Origin: Astrothelium macrocarpum
Lineage: Eukaryota > Ascomycota > Dothideomycetes > Trypetheliales > Trypetheliaceae
Direction: 5' to 3'
Length of the DNA stretch: 64,000 nt
NCBI GenBank assembly: GCA_021030915.1
Contig: JAGEMR010000029.1
Coordinates: 124,001-188,000 of the forward strand
Made by a program: the position numbers and the translations under genes
Part shown: positions 1-10,878 of the stretch, piece after piece
Layout: each line of letters starts with the position of its first letter
Numbering within the stretch: position 1 is the stretch's first letter
Notes under the pieces: generated by a model
What the model saw: the letters and a program-made list of their open reading frames with translations, nothing else
Told to the model about the DNA's origin: nothing
Database searches by the model: none

Positions 1-759
1 CCCGAGGTAGCGGCATACTGGCGAGCGGTTGTGGATATCAACGAATACCAAAAAGACCGTTTCACTCAACGAATCACCAGAACCTTGTACCAGACATTGA
101 CAAACAAGAGGATAGCGGTTCTGGGATTTGCTTACAAGAAGAATACCGGAGACACTCGTGAAACGGCAGCCATTTCCGTAGTCAACAGTCTCGTCCTCGA
201 ACAAGCCAACATCCGCATTTATGATCCCCGCGTCAAGGAAGAGCAGATCTGGCAGGATCTGATGGCCAGTGCTAGCGATGTCGAATTGCTTAAAAAGCGA
301 GTCGCCGTTTGCTCGAGCGCTTACGAAGCTTGTACAGAGTCTCATGCTGCTGTGATCCTTACAGAATGGGACGAATTTAGCAACAAAGATTACTCAACAC
401 CCTCAACCGGTGTGGTCCCTGATACCAATGAGTTGAGTTTAAACGGCAAATCACCGCTTCTCGAGCGAGCGCCTACGAGTGAGGCCGTCCCGCAAGTGAA
501 CATTGCCAAAGCCATTGATGGAGCCGATCAGATTCAGTCCACCAAAAATGGCGGCATTAGCAATGGCGTCAAACAGGACGACAGCTCAACAGTCAAAAGA
601 ATGGACTGGCAGCACGTGGCGGGCCTCATGAAGAAACCCATGTTTGTCTTTGACGGCAGAAATGTTGTTGACATTGACAAACTCGAAACTCTTGGATTCA
701 GAGTAGAATGTATCGGCAAGAGCGGAACGCCCAAGGCCAGCAATGCTCTATTAGAGTGA
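1..759 (+). CDS. UGDH: UDP-glucose 6-dehydrogenase, C-terminal part (5' truncated by window edge)
   Basis: This enzyme oxidises UDP-glucose to UDP-glucuronate with two NAD+ in the cytosol. Frame 1 is open from base 1 to a stop at 757-759, giving 252 residues. The window opens in the central dimerisation helix (PEVAAYWRAVVDINEYQKDR). The UDP-binding C-terminal domain follows, with the typical GFAYKKNTGDTRE stretch and then IRIYDPRV. Near the end, a MKKPMFVFDGRNVVD-like segment matches the family's last strand-helix unit. The catalytic cysteine and the N-terminal Rossmann fold lie upstream of the window. A roughly 60-residue Ser/Gly-rich insert (about residues 135-200) sits between the two conserved C-terminal blocks; such inserts occur in fungal orthologues. 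Assignment is by motif recall. Confidence 0.93.
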   Translation, partial: PEVAAYWRAVVDINEYQKDRFTQRITRTLYQTLTNKRIAVLGFAYKKNTGDTRETAAISVVNSLVLEQANIRIYDPRVKEEQIWQDLMASASDVELLKKRVAVCSSAYEACTESHAAVILTEWDEFSNKDYSTPSTGVVPDTNELSLNGKSPLLERAPTSEAVPQVNIAKAIDGADQIQSTKNGGISNGVKQDDSSTVKRMDWQHVAGLMKKPMFVFDGRNVVDIDKLETLGFRVECIGKSGTPKASNALLE

Positions 760-1851
760 CCGGTTGATCTCAGCACTACAATGCATCATATCGGGGTTAA
801 GCGGCAAGTCAGAGCTTCATGTTGACTGGAGTTTTACGGCGATAGGATTGTTTTAGATAGGCGGTGTCTTCTAGAAGGCTAGACGGGACATGCGTTGGTA
901 ATTTCGGTGCATTCTGTGTTGGACTACAAGAGCATGTCGAGGCGCGTGGCAAATTTTTCACTGGTTTCTGCATGAAGTCTTTTAATCTCGTGAGATGAGG
1001 TGAGCCTGACGAAGGCCGGTCACGTTGCATGTATTATACGACCGGAAACCTTCTGGGACAGGAAAGGAATTCGTGAAGATCAAAGTCCCAAGCAACTTGG
1101 CATCACGTCAGCAACGCTCGTGTTTCAATGCCTGCTTAATACAGTACCTCTTGCAGGCATACACACTGTTATGGGAGGATACTAGGATTTCATGCGTTGT
1201 ATTATTAGTGCCAACCACCTACATGTTCAAGACCCAGGAGTGATTAGCGAGCCTAGAATCAGTTCTGCCAGGGTCTTTAGAGTATAACGAATCAGTAGTC
1301 ATCTAGTCTGTACTGTGACCATGATTAACACGATGATCAGCACTAGAGACGGGGACGAACGCGCTACAGCTGAAAATGTACCGGTCTCGCGGGCACGCAT
1401 GACTTGGAGGTGTAATTGAACTAGGGACCGGTCAAAAAGGGGAACGTGACAATTATTAGACTGTGAGACTGTTTAGCGAAAAAAGGCTTCGGAGGCTTCA
1501 GCCCTTATTCTACGAGCTTAATTACAAACCCTAGGCTTGGGAAGGGCTCAGGGGCGCTCCTCATCCACTGGCTTGAGTGGGCCCTTGCAGATACGAATCT
1601 GCGTACGCCAGATCCCATAGAACCGTGGGGAGATCTTAGCCTTTTCTTGGCAAAAGATAGACACTACTACGCTGTACAACAACTTCATTTCTTTCTCTTC
1701 CCCTTTCAGCCTCCATGCATGTCCCATCCCATTGCTGTCTGCATGATGGTTAAGCGACCGAAGTCAACCTTGTCGACCTGGAGAAATCTATACTGTCGTC
1801 TGGCGTTGGCCGCGTCATCACTGTCGATTAGTCCGAAGCAAAATTCATGAG
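760..1851. other. intergenic, no gene seen
   Basis: Both strands are broken into short frames without family resemblance. It probably holds the 3' UTR of the dehydrogenase and the promoter/5' UTR of the next gene. I see no tRNA-like fold or repeat. Confidence 0.6.
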
Positions 1852-3558
1852 ATGGCTCGACCTTTACTCAACAACTGGCTCTACTCAAGGCTGCCAATGT
1901 CTGATGTGGATACGGAGAATGCGCACTCATCCATATGGGCTACGCTGAGCATTTTGATTCCTGCAACCTGGCAAAATGGCCGTTTGCGGACAGTCATGTT
2001 GAGCGTTATCATATGCGTCTTTGGCCTTAGTTTGGCCTTTGCCGCAACTTCTGTATGTCTGAGACTTCCCTCGAGAGTAGTCGCTCATGCGTTACTAAAC
2101 AGGCCCGTCTTCGAGAACAAGACAGCCAAGATTTTGGGAGTTGAGCTAACATAAAGCCAGGAGCACATCCATGTTCTGACTCCTCGAAGAGAAGAGCCAA
2201 CGTCCGGCTACGTACATTTACTGAGACCCATTTCTCATTCCTCTGTGGATTCGTGTCGGGCAATACTGAGTTCACAGGTTCTTGGCTATCCTGCACCATA
2301 TATCCACACCTGGGGCTTTGGCCGGACGAGTGTTGAAGATGGCTTCCGTACAGCAACTTTATGGGGCATCTTGCACTATCTACAGGGACTGGACGCTGAT
2401 CGTGACAAAGACCTGGTTATTGTCGCCAATGGCTATGACACTTGGTTTCAACTTCCCCCTGACGTACTGATCCAACGTTACCATCGGATCAATGAAGAAG
2501 CCAATAAACGAATCAGAAAGCAGATGGGAAAAGCTGCGGATGCGGAGGGCATAGCGCAGACAATTGTGTTCTCTGCTGATAGACATTGTCGGCCAAACTC
2601 TCAAGAGGAACCAGCTTGCTACATGGCACCGGAATCGCCAGTATCCCGAAAGCTCTACGATAGACCTATAAACCCCAAGACTTCCGACCCTGAAACTCGA
2701 CTTGCAAACACACCTCCCAAATATCTAAAGAACGGCGTTGTTGTTGGTCCAGTAAAAGAGATGCGCGCACTCTACAGACAAGCGGGGAAAAAGGCAAATG
2801 CGTATGGACCCAAAACAAATCTACAGAGAATCTTTAACGAGATATTTGGAGAACAAGAATATCAGCGCCAAGTCATGATTGCCCGACATTCTCGAATGAA
2901 CGGCCTTTCATCTTGGATACAATCCCAACGACAGATGGAAAAGGGATCTCCACCTGGCCAATCCTACAACACCATGGACATTTATCGCGGAAAACCGCTC
3001 GAATTTGGAATCGGGTTGGACTACGCTGGTCTCATCTCACACCCAAGTTTGAACGACCAAGAAGACTTTGCATGGCTACACTTTAATTCCACTGACGAAA
3101 TTCGAACCGCATCCGAAGCAGCTCACATTAAATCCCCACGGATAGCCTCACTTCCGGAAGAGCTCCAGGACGCTCGACCTCCATTTTTCGCCTTCAACGC
3201 ATTCCAGATTGACCTTCCCACACACAGCACTTGGGGCGAACTCCCGTTGCTCACAAATGTCCGAACGGGTGTCGTTCCCGTCATGCTATATGAAAATGCA
3301 GGTCGCGCCGGTAAAGGCCCACGAAGGGACGAATGGTGGCAGAAGATGTGGTTCCAACCGCACTTGCTACCGCTTATAGACGCGAACTTGATAGAGTCCA
3401 GACGGCCCGTTGCCGTAGATGTCCATCATCCGCGTGGAGATATGGTGTGGTTCGACCAGGAGCCTGAAAGACGTGGAGCACGCACGGAGTCGAAAGACTG
3501 GGTACCGTGGGAGAAGATATGTAAAGGCAGCAGAAAAGTTTTCCCCGGTGAAGACTAG
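1852..3558 (+). CDS. PLOD/GT25-like glycosyltransferase-domain protein, type II membrane protein
   Basis: Two exons, 1852-2052 and 2161-3558 (GTATGT donor at 2053, ...GCCAG acceptor, phase 0), give 532 aa. Exon 1 encodes a short cytosolic tail starting MARPLLNNW and one membrane span (about residues 44-62, LRTVMLSVIICVFGLSLAFA). Exon 2 encodes the lumenal domain: an entry segment (EHIHVLTPRREEP), LGYPAP, then DLVIVANGYDTWFQLPPDVL. That last segment resembles the nucleotide-sugar-binding strand of the glycosyltransferase domain of lysyl hydroxylase/procollagen glucosyltransferases. No 2-oxoglutarate dioxygenase domain is present. Inference: a Golgi/ER glycosyltransferase of unknown acceptor. 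Splicing restores the phase exactly, so the model is firm; the biochemical role is not. Confidence 0.8.
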
Positions 3559-3826
3559 AATAGGAGCTCAAGCATCTAGGCATAGCATGCTTACGGCGTT
3601 TGGTGACGTGGGCCACATTACCATTGTATGCATATTGGATATACTCAGCATCTAGGGTTTTGGAATTAGCGCAAGGCGAAGAAAATCGCAGTATAATTCT
3701 AAACTTACCGTGTGAATATCAAAATAATTTTTCAACCCCAATCCATGCCAATTGTTCCTTCCATAGTGAACCCATCCAAAGTTCCTTAGAGCAAACACAT
3801 CCTCATCACCTCATCACTTCACCCCC

Positions 3827-4688
3827 TCAACTCCCCTTCGCCAAAATCTCTTCCCGCTCCAACACCTCCGGCCGAAACTTTATCAAAAAGATCGTCTTGC
3901 CGGGCCACATACCGCCGCTTCCCCCCGCGGCACCCCCACCACCCGAAGAAGCAGCAGCAGCAGCAGCAGCCCCGTCCTCCCCCCCACCGCTCTCGCTCGC
4001 CCAATGCGCCGTGACCCCCCACGTCGGGAAACCCGCGCCATCACACACGCCCTCGATGATGCCGGCGACGTACGCGGCGCAGTTGAGCTGGCTCATCTCG
4101 CGCGGCACGCTGATGTGCGCGTTGACCAGCGGCTCGTTGTCCGAGATCATGTACTCGGCGTCCGCCGCGGTCGAGCGCTCCAGCGCGTCCGCCGCGCGCC
4201 CGAACAGGTGCCGCCACAGCGTCGTGTGGATGAACTGTAGTAGCGAGAGGATGCGCGTCGGGCGCAGCGAGGAGCGCGGGGGTTCGCGGTAGAGGAGGAG
4301 GTCGAGGAGTTTGAGGCCGAGTGGGTAGCCTTGGATGTTGAGACTGAGGGAGGAGAGGGGATGGGTCAGAGATGGCGGGCTCTCTTGGGGAGGGGGGGAT
4401 GGGGAGAGGAAGAGGGTGGATGGGAGCTGGGGAGTGAAGGGTTGCTTACCGCTTTTCGAGATCCGCGATGCCTTTTACGCGCTGTTGAGCGTAGCTGATC
4501 ATCTCGACGAAGAGATAGGCAAAGCTGGCGCGGCTGAGCTCAGATGTTCGGCTTCGATTGAGGTTTCGGTCGTAGATTGTCTTTCTGTTTGATGGGTAGC
4601 GGAGGCTTGGTGTGGAGCTTCGTGGAGGTGGTAACGGTTGATATGATGGTGCATGACGAGGTGATTTTATAGCCTGGGGACTGCTCAT
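3827..4688 (-). CDS. TRS31: TRAPP complex subunit Trs31/TRAPPC5
   Basis: A core Bet3-like subunit of the TRAPP tethering complexes, which act as GEFs for Ypt1 in ER-Golgi and intra-Golgi traffic. Exons are complement 4450-4688 and 3827-4343 (intron 4344-4449), 251 aa. The N-terminus is Ser/Pro-rich. Conserved blocks follow: YDRNLNRSRTSELSRASFAYLF, then LNIQGYPLGLKLLDLL, TTLWRHLFGRAAD and MISDNEPLVNAHISVP. The terminal KTIFLIKFRPEVLEREE closes the fold. Odd point: an Ala/Gly/Ser insert (about residues 195-225), partly encoded by a GCA repeat at 3951-3970, replaces what is normally a short loop before the last strand. The split Arg codon across the intron keeps the frame. Confidence 0.92.
3951..3970. 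repeat. (GCA)n trinucleotide repeat inside TRS31
   Basis: Six and two-thirds GCA units on the + strand. On the minus strand they read as alanine codons of Trs31, inside a wider G+C-rich Ala/Gly tract. Confidence 0.9.
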
Positions 4689-5113
4689 TGTTTCTTTCTT
4701 TGCAAAGAAAAGTATTAAAATCAATTTCTGCTGTCTGGATTTGGAAGAATGATGCCAGGCGTTCAATTAGATGTGCGATAGAGGTGGTGTTTAGAGGTGT
4801 AGAAAGCGGTTGAGGTAAGAATGGAATGGAACACCCATTCGTGAAGAATTGAAGTCTAGCCATAACACAGCTTTCACGGAATTTCCTTGAATCTAATGAA
4901 CACGACACTTAGTTGCGACTATTACAGCTATACAAGCTTGAAAACTCTATTCAAAAATTCTTTTCGTGGGCAGAGATGCCTTGGGTCTATATACATATGG
5001 AAGTAATGTACATGTATTTACATGGGTATTTATAGCCCTGTTCAGGCGAGACAAGATTAATTGACAGTGTTATCCAGCTACTCGGATCCACACTTTGCAG
5101 TCAGAAGACGGTC
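4689..5113. other. intergenic between TRS31 5' end and SUV3 3' end
   Basis: About 425 bases, A+T-richer than the flanking coding DNA. It must hold the TRS31 promoter and the SUV3 3' UTR. No ORF with family resemblance. Confidence 0.6.
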
Positions 5114-8059
5114 CTATTTGCCTCCTGCTTGCTGTCCAACGAGAGGTTTGTTTTGGTTGTCTTGATCGAAAAGATTGACTTTTGCACCATTCTTGTCGCT
5201 CAAGTCACCCAGCGCGTTCGTGTCATAAGGCAAGTCTTTGTTGGATTGTTCTGGTATCGGAGATGCAGCTCTACTTGGATCTTCCAATCCGGCATCAGAT
5301 TCTCCAATCTCTGGCAACTGAGGTTCTGAATTTTCGGCCGTGTCTATTTTTATCGTTTCGTCATCGGATATTTGTTCTTGGACGATAGGAAGGCTTCCGC
5401 TATCAAGCTTGTGCTGATCTCGATCATTTGATGACATGAGGCTTTTGCGCTGCTCCTCTTCCCCTTCCACTGGGTGATGATTGGATGCTCCTATTTCAGA
5501 GTCCAAGGTATCGTCGTAAGCTTCGGTGAGTTCGTCGAGACCTGACTCAGATTCACCTTCGAGGACGGCAGGAAGCTGGGGAGGCTCTGCTTGCTCTTTG
5601 TCGTCGTGCAGTAACAAAGCTGCGGAAGCAGAGTCTTGTGCGTGACCATCAGCTGTCTGACTGCTGTCTGGAGTAAGTTGGCTGCCAAGCTGTTTAAGTA
5701 GCATTTTTTCCCTCCTTTCCCGTATCTTTTGACGCCTCTGCATAGTGAAGGAGTATTCGGCTAGGGTCTTTTCAATAGCAGCTTCAACCAAGCCCTTGAC
5801 ATGAAGAGCTAGCCTTTGAGTATTGAACACTCCATTGAAGCGATAACCTAACCACAGATACAGAATTATGCCCTTGTGCAGTCTCTCAAGCTTAAGCAGA
5901 TAACTGCGGTCTGCTGATGGTGGCTGATCGAGGATATCAAGAGGTATTTCTTTGATATCAAGCAAGTTGCCGTCTTGTTGCTGCTCGACACATTTGGCGA
6001 GTGCTCGTATCAATCTCATCTCACCTTCATCTCCTGGTCTAGCGGAGGCTGGGGCAGCGCAAAAAATAAGCCGGTCCATGGTAGTCAGACCTTTGACTGG
6101 TTGAATAGCGTCTGCTATGGATAACTGGTCCCGAAGTTCGCAGAGATGGAATCGAGGATGTAACTTGGATGTTTCATGGAGACGCAATAGAATATAGCTG
6201 AATGGAGTTTCTGGCGGAAAGTAGCGAGCAAAGTTTTCTACTATTGCTCCTGGAGGGAACAATCCCGCGCTAGTCAACGACTCCGGGGAACCTTCCATGC
6301 AATCTTGAAGATAACGAAAGTCGAACCTTTCCAGAGTCGTAACATATCCAATATTAGCGGATTGTCGATGTAGAGACGGTCCTCCAGGCGGAGATTGGGC
6401 ATCAGTCGTCGGCTCCTCTTGAGATTGTTTAACATCTGTGGCTTGGGATTTCACCATGGCACCAGCCTGTTCATTCTCCGGCTGCTCTTGCTCGATATCT
6501 TGCTGTGCAGTGCGATAGCGTCCAGCTCGTCCAGCAATTTGTTTAACCTCAGCAACGGTCAGTGGAGCAACTGTACCGCCTCCCCGTCTTTTCGAAGTGG
6601 TCTCAAAAACAATGCGTTTGATGCTCCTAAGAAAGACTGTCAATAGGCAACAGTATTACATCGGCTAAAGTCAGACATACAGATTGAGACCCATGCCAAT
6701 AGCATCGCTTGCTACTAGGAAATCGTAATCGTTGTTAGGATCATTGAAGAGTCGGGCCTGCTGAGCTCTGGTTTCAGGGGGAAGACTTCCGTAGACAATT
6801 GCCACCTTTTTCCTTGTGACTTTCTCAATCTCCCTACGCAGACCATGAATCCCCATAACTGAGAAGGACACGATACAGTCGCCCTTCTGTAATTGCTTCA
6901 GGTCCCCATACAAGCTCTGGTCCATCACTTCGAGCGGGCTGAGTCTTTGGTAGTTGTGTACTTCAAGCTTGTCACCTACCGAAGCGGCCAGGTCTCGTAT
7001 AAGAGGGATACTACGCTCTTCCCCACAAACATGGAGCTCCTTGGCTTTGAGTCCCAGAAAAGCTTGAGTCCAAGCCCAACCACGTTCACGCGAGCCAATC
7101 ATTTGGATCTCATCTATCACAGCTACATCCATAGCCTTGTTCAGTGGGACCATTTCAACAGTGCAGCTACTGATTTCTCCATCCATAGTATCATCCGGAC
7201 TTCGTCTTTCCTCTCCTGTAATGAGTAGGCATCTTTTCCCCTTCGCATTCAGCCGACTGTAGACTTCATGCGCAAGAAGTCGTAATGGACCAGCGTACAC
7301 GCCCGAATTGGCTTCCTCAAGTCGTTTAAGAGCATGATAAGTTTTTCCAGAGTTTGTGGGGCCGACGTGTAGATGAACAGTGCGGTGAAGAGTTCTAGTT
7401 GCAGGAAACCACTCGGTTGGATAACGAAGATCCGCCAATGTTTTTTGATGGCTCAAGTCTGACGCACTCAACCTCGAGGAAGCGAGATGTCCATAGAATC
7501 CGTACTTTAAAGTAGATGCTACAGCTCTTTGACCTCCATTCTCATTTATTTGCTGCAACATCTCTCTTGAGTATGCAGACTCGAAGGCACGGTCTCTATC
7601 ATCCCTCTGCTTTTGCAAACGTTTATCGTGGGTCTTATTAAAGACATCTTGTACAGCCTGTTTGTATACAAAGAAAGGCCTTTTGTAAGATTTCGAATCT
7701 AGGCCTAATCCCTCCAAGAGAGGAGAATCTTTCAATTCTTTTTCGACCGAAATTAATATTTTATCAAGAGTCGATGCGTCCAAGATCGGCTGAAGTATAC
7801 GGTTGTATGGTGAGAGATAATAGTGACCGCGAGACAAAACCTTCTCTCTCATCCGCGAAGATTTGATGCCATCGAGAATTCGTGAAGATGAACGCTCGGT
7901 CTGTGGTAGCTCTTCCGTCTCGGGTTTTCGTTGCTGCCGCTTGGGGCGCCATGCTGAGCGCGAGCCTCGATATGGCTGAGTGGCGAATTCAGAGGTCGAG
8001 TAATTAGATCTGGCGAGATATGAAGTGCATCGCCTGGAGCGCTGGCTCGTCGTGAGCAT
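5114..8059 (-). CDS. SUV3: ATP-dependent mitochondrial RNA helicase Suv3
   Basis: Ski2-like helicase of the mitochondrial RNA degradosome. Exons are complement 6681-8059 and 5114-6626 (54-nt intron), 963 aa. The first ATG in frame is at 8059; the frame stays open upstream to 8164 but has no ATG. The N-terminus MLTTSQRSRRCTSYLARSNY looks like a mitochondrial presequence. Helicase motifs: GPTNSGKT (Walker A), AGPLRLLAHEV, VIDEIQM (DEIQ motif II), VASDAIGMGLNL then IKRIVFET, and QIAGRAGRY (motif VI), followed by the Suv3 C-terminal helical domain. About 50 residues after motif VI are a linker insert. The last 190 or so residues are acidic and Ser-rich with no recognisable domain, making the protein longer than yeast Suv3 (about 737 aa). 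Confidence 0.94.
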
Positions 8060-8325
8060 TCCAGGCTGGATCAATTCGCGCGGGGCAATGGTGAGGGAGT
8101 GTGGGTTGAAGAGTGGCTCCAGCAAAGTCTGAGACAAAGCGATGTATGACCTGACGACCCTGAGCTAGATACTGCTGCAGCACGAAAAGACACTACAGCT
8201 CCTCGTCTTCTTCTGATACCTTGCCTTTCGCTCGTCTGCTTGATTCTGGTTTACTTGTCATCTACGCCTCTACTGTAGGCAACCACTCACTATAAACCTT
8301 CTCGTTCAATGGGCATGGTCCCACC
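8060..8325. promoter_or_regulatory. divergent promoter region SUV3/SEC1
   Basis: The 266 bases between the two start codons must carry both promoters and 5' UTRs. No specific site is identified. Confidence 0.5.
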
Positions 8326-10878
8326 ATGGCGCTCTCAATTCTTCAAGCCCAGCGCGATAGTTAGTTCCACGGGCGACACTTCCTAAGAGACATTCTAACA
8401 GCTTTAATAGTCATTCTGGGCACAATTCGCGATACCGTACAAGGACAAGTGTGTCTTCAAGCTCTGCGAGAGGCTTTCCATGCGCTAACTCGTTTGATCC
8501 TGCGTGCAGTGGAAAGTCCTAATTGTGGACGAAGCAAGCCAAAAAGTGCTCGACTGCGTAGTCAAAGAGGATGATATTCTCAACCTTAATATCACAAGTA
8601 CGTCTGGACATATAGGCAGTTGGAGAAATCACTGAGTGCCGCCAGATATTGAACGAATTGAGAATCGACGGCCTATGAATAAGGACATGGATGCCCTTTA
8701 TTTTCTCTCCCCTCAAGCGCACATTGTCGATTGTGTCATGGCAGACTTTGAGCGACGGAGATACAGAAAGTCCTTTCTGATATGGACAGCATGTATGATG
8801 TTTCAAGGGTTTCAACAATACAAAACTAATTGCCCCCAGTGCTTCCATCTCCACTACGAGAGCGAATAGATAGATCAAAGATGGCAAGAGAGCAGATATC
8901 ACTCTTCAAAGTACTCAACATCGAGTGGTATCCACGAGAATCGCACCTCGTTACCTTTCGAGACCCATGGAGCTTTCCTATCCTTTATCATCCCGCATGC
9001 AATCATCTTGTCCGTCATCATATTGAAGATCTTGCACAGAAGGTGAGGAATGGGCTTTTCCAGCTAATTCTCAGCGACTGATAAATATTCAGATCGTTGG
9101 AGTGTGTGTCGCTTTGGGCGAATATCCCATAATTCGATACTACAGGCCAGATAATCCTCGGCACGAAGCTAGTGTACTTTGTTCACATCTTGCTCGTTTT
9201 GTCCAAGAGGAACTGGACATGTACGCCAAGTATCACGAAGATTTTCCGCCTCCTTCAAGTCGGCCGCGAGGTACACTCTACATTCTCGACCGCTCAATGG
9301 ATCTGTTTGCTCCTTTCCTTCACGAATTCACATATCAAGCAATGGCCCATGATTTATTACCCATAAAAGACGGTGAGAAGGTCACGTATAGAACAATATT
9401 TGATCAAGGACGTCCAGACGCCGAAGAAAAAGAAGTCGAAATAAGTGAAAAGGACAAGATATGGGTCGACAATCGGCATCGACATATGAAAGACACCATT
9501 GAAAGATTGATGGGTGACTTTCAGAAATTTATAGATGAAAATCCCAACTTTACAAATCAGACAGGCAGCGAAGCCAAGAATAATCTTAATGCAATAAAAG
9601 ATATGTTGGCTGGACTACCCCAATTTCAAGAACTCAAGGAGGCGTACTCACTCCATCTTACCATGGCACAAGAATGCATGAATATCTTTCAGCATAACAA
9701 GCTGCCTGATCTTGCATCAGTCGAACAGGTTCGCTTTCCACAAACGAGAGCTTTCGCATTCCACTAACAGTACAAAGATTTTAGCCACAGGGTTGGATGA
9801 AGACTTCAAAAAGGCCAAGAACGTTGCCGATCAAGTTGTCCGCAACTTGGACGAAGAAAGCGTCAGCCATCCCGACCGTCTACGCCTAATTGCAATGTAT
9901 TTGCTCTATCGAAACGGTCTACTACCCGCAGATCTCCAAAAGCTTCTCGCCCACTCCAACCTCCCCTCTCGAGACAGCGAAGTCATCAACAACCTCGAGC
10001 TCCTGGGCGCCCGCGTCGCCAAACCGCTCAAGGATCGATCCATCTTCCAGCCCCTATTCCCCCGCAAACAGCAAGCCCCCACCGCCGCCCAAGAAGAATA
10101 CTCCCTCTCCCGCTTCACCCCGGTCCTCAAAACTCTCCTCGACGAACACGTCCGCAACACCCTCGACCAATCCATCTTCCCCTACACCAAGCCCCCCCTC
10201 GACGACTCGGACGCGCAAAACGCCGCCATCGCCGCCACCTCCCTCCGCTCCGCCAAGCCCACCTGGGCGAAGCCGCGCACGGGCGGCACCGACTCACGAC
10301 AGCGCATCATCATCTTCATGGCGGGCGGCGCCACGTACTCCGAGTCGCGCGCCTGCTACGAGGTGTCGCGGCAAGCCGGCCGCGAAGTCGTGATGGCCAC
10401 CTCGCACATGCTCAGCCCGGGACTGTTCATGCAGCAGCTGGGGGATCTCAGCGTGGACAAGCGACGTCTAGGGATCCCCGCACAGCAGCCGAAGCCGAAA
10501 GCACCCGCGCACCTGTTCGAGGAGCGCGACCAACCTGCACCGTCGCTGGCGCAGGGCCTGACGCCGCAGCAGTCGCAGTCGTCGACGCAGTCGTCGACGC
10601 AGTCGTCGAGACCCATGCCCTCTGCTGCTGCTGGTGGGGGGCTCCCCAAGGGGCCCGCGCCGCCGACGCGCCAGATGGCTGGGATGAATGTCGGGGGTAG
10701 TGGGAGGCCGTCGCCGCGGGCGCCGGGACCAGCGCAGAATGGTGTTGTGGCGAATCCCGCGATGACGGCGGCGAATGCGGCGGCGAATGGGGCGACGGGC
10801 GGGCCCGTGGGGAAGTTGGTGAAGGATCCGGATGAGAAGAAGAAGAAGAAGCATCATTTTTTCGGGTCGAAGAAGTGA
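8326..10878 (+). CDS. SEC1: Sec1/Munc18-family exocytosis regulator Sec1
   Basis: Binds syntaxin-type SNARE complexes at the plasma membrane during exocytosis. Seven exons: 8326-8359, 8411-8448, 8510-8597, 8646-8792, 8840-9042, 9093-9728, 9778-10878; introns 47-61 nt; 748 aa. Landmarks in order: MALSILQAQRD, WKVLIVDEAS, ALYFLSPQAHIVDCVMADFE, YPRESHLVTFRDPWSFPILY, GTLYILDRSMDLFAPFLHEF, LLPIKDGEKVTY, ILATGLDEDFKK, IIIFMAGGATYSE. The exon 2 acceptor is ambiguous: using the AG at 8400 instead of 8410 would change the start of exon 2 and add about three residues. The last 120 or so residues are Pro/Ala/Gln-rich with a repeated SSTQ unit and end in a Lys-rich tail (DEKKKKKHHFFGSKK). Confidence 0.93.
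10572..10609 (+). repeat. short tandem repeat CAGTCGTCGACG in SEC1 tail
   Basis: Nearly three copies of a 12-base unit encode the QSSTQSSTQSS stretch of Sec1. Confidence 0.8.

Noticed and set aside
3600..4292. Plus-strand 230-codon frame over TRS31
   Set aside because: Antisense to the conserved Trs31 exon; Pro/Ala composition comes from the complementary GCA/GGC-rich coding strand.
8137..8164. Upstream extension of SUV3 (MSQTLLEPLFNPHSL...)
   Set aside because: The frame is open there but starts with TTG; the first ATG is at 8059 and gives a good mitochondrial presequence.
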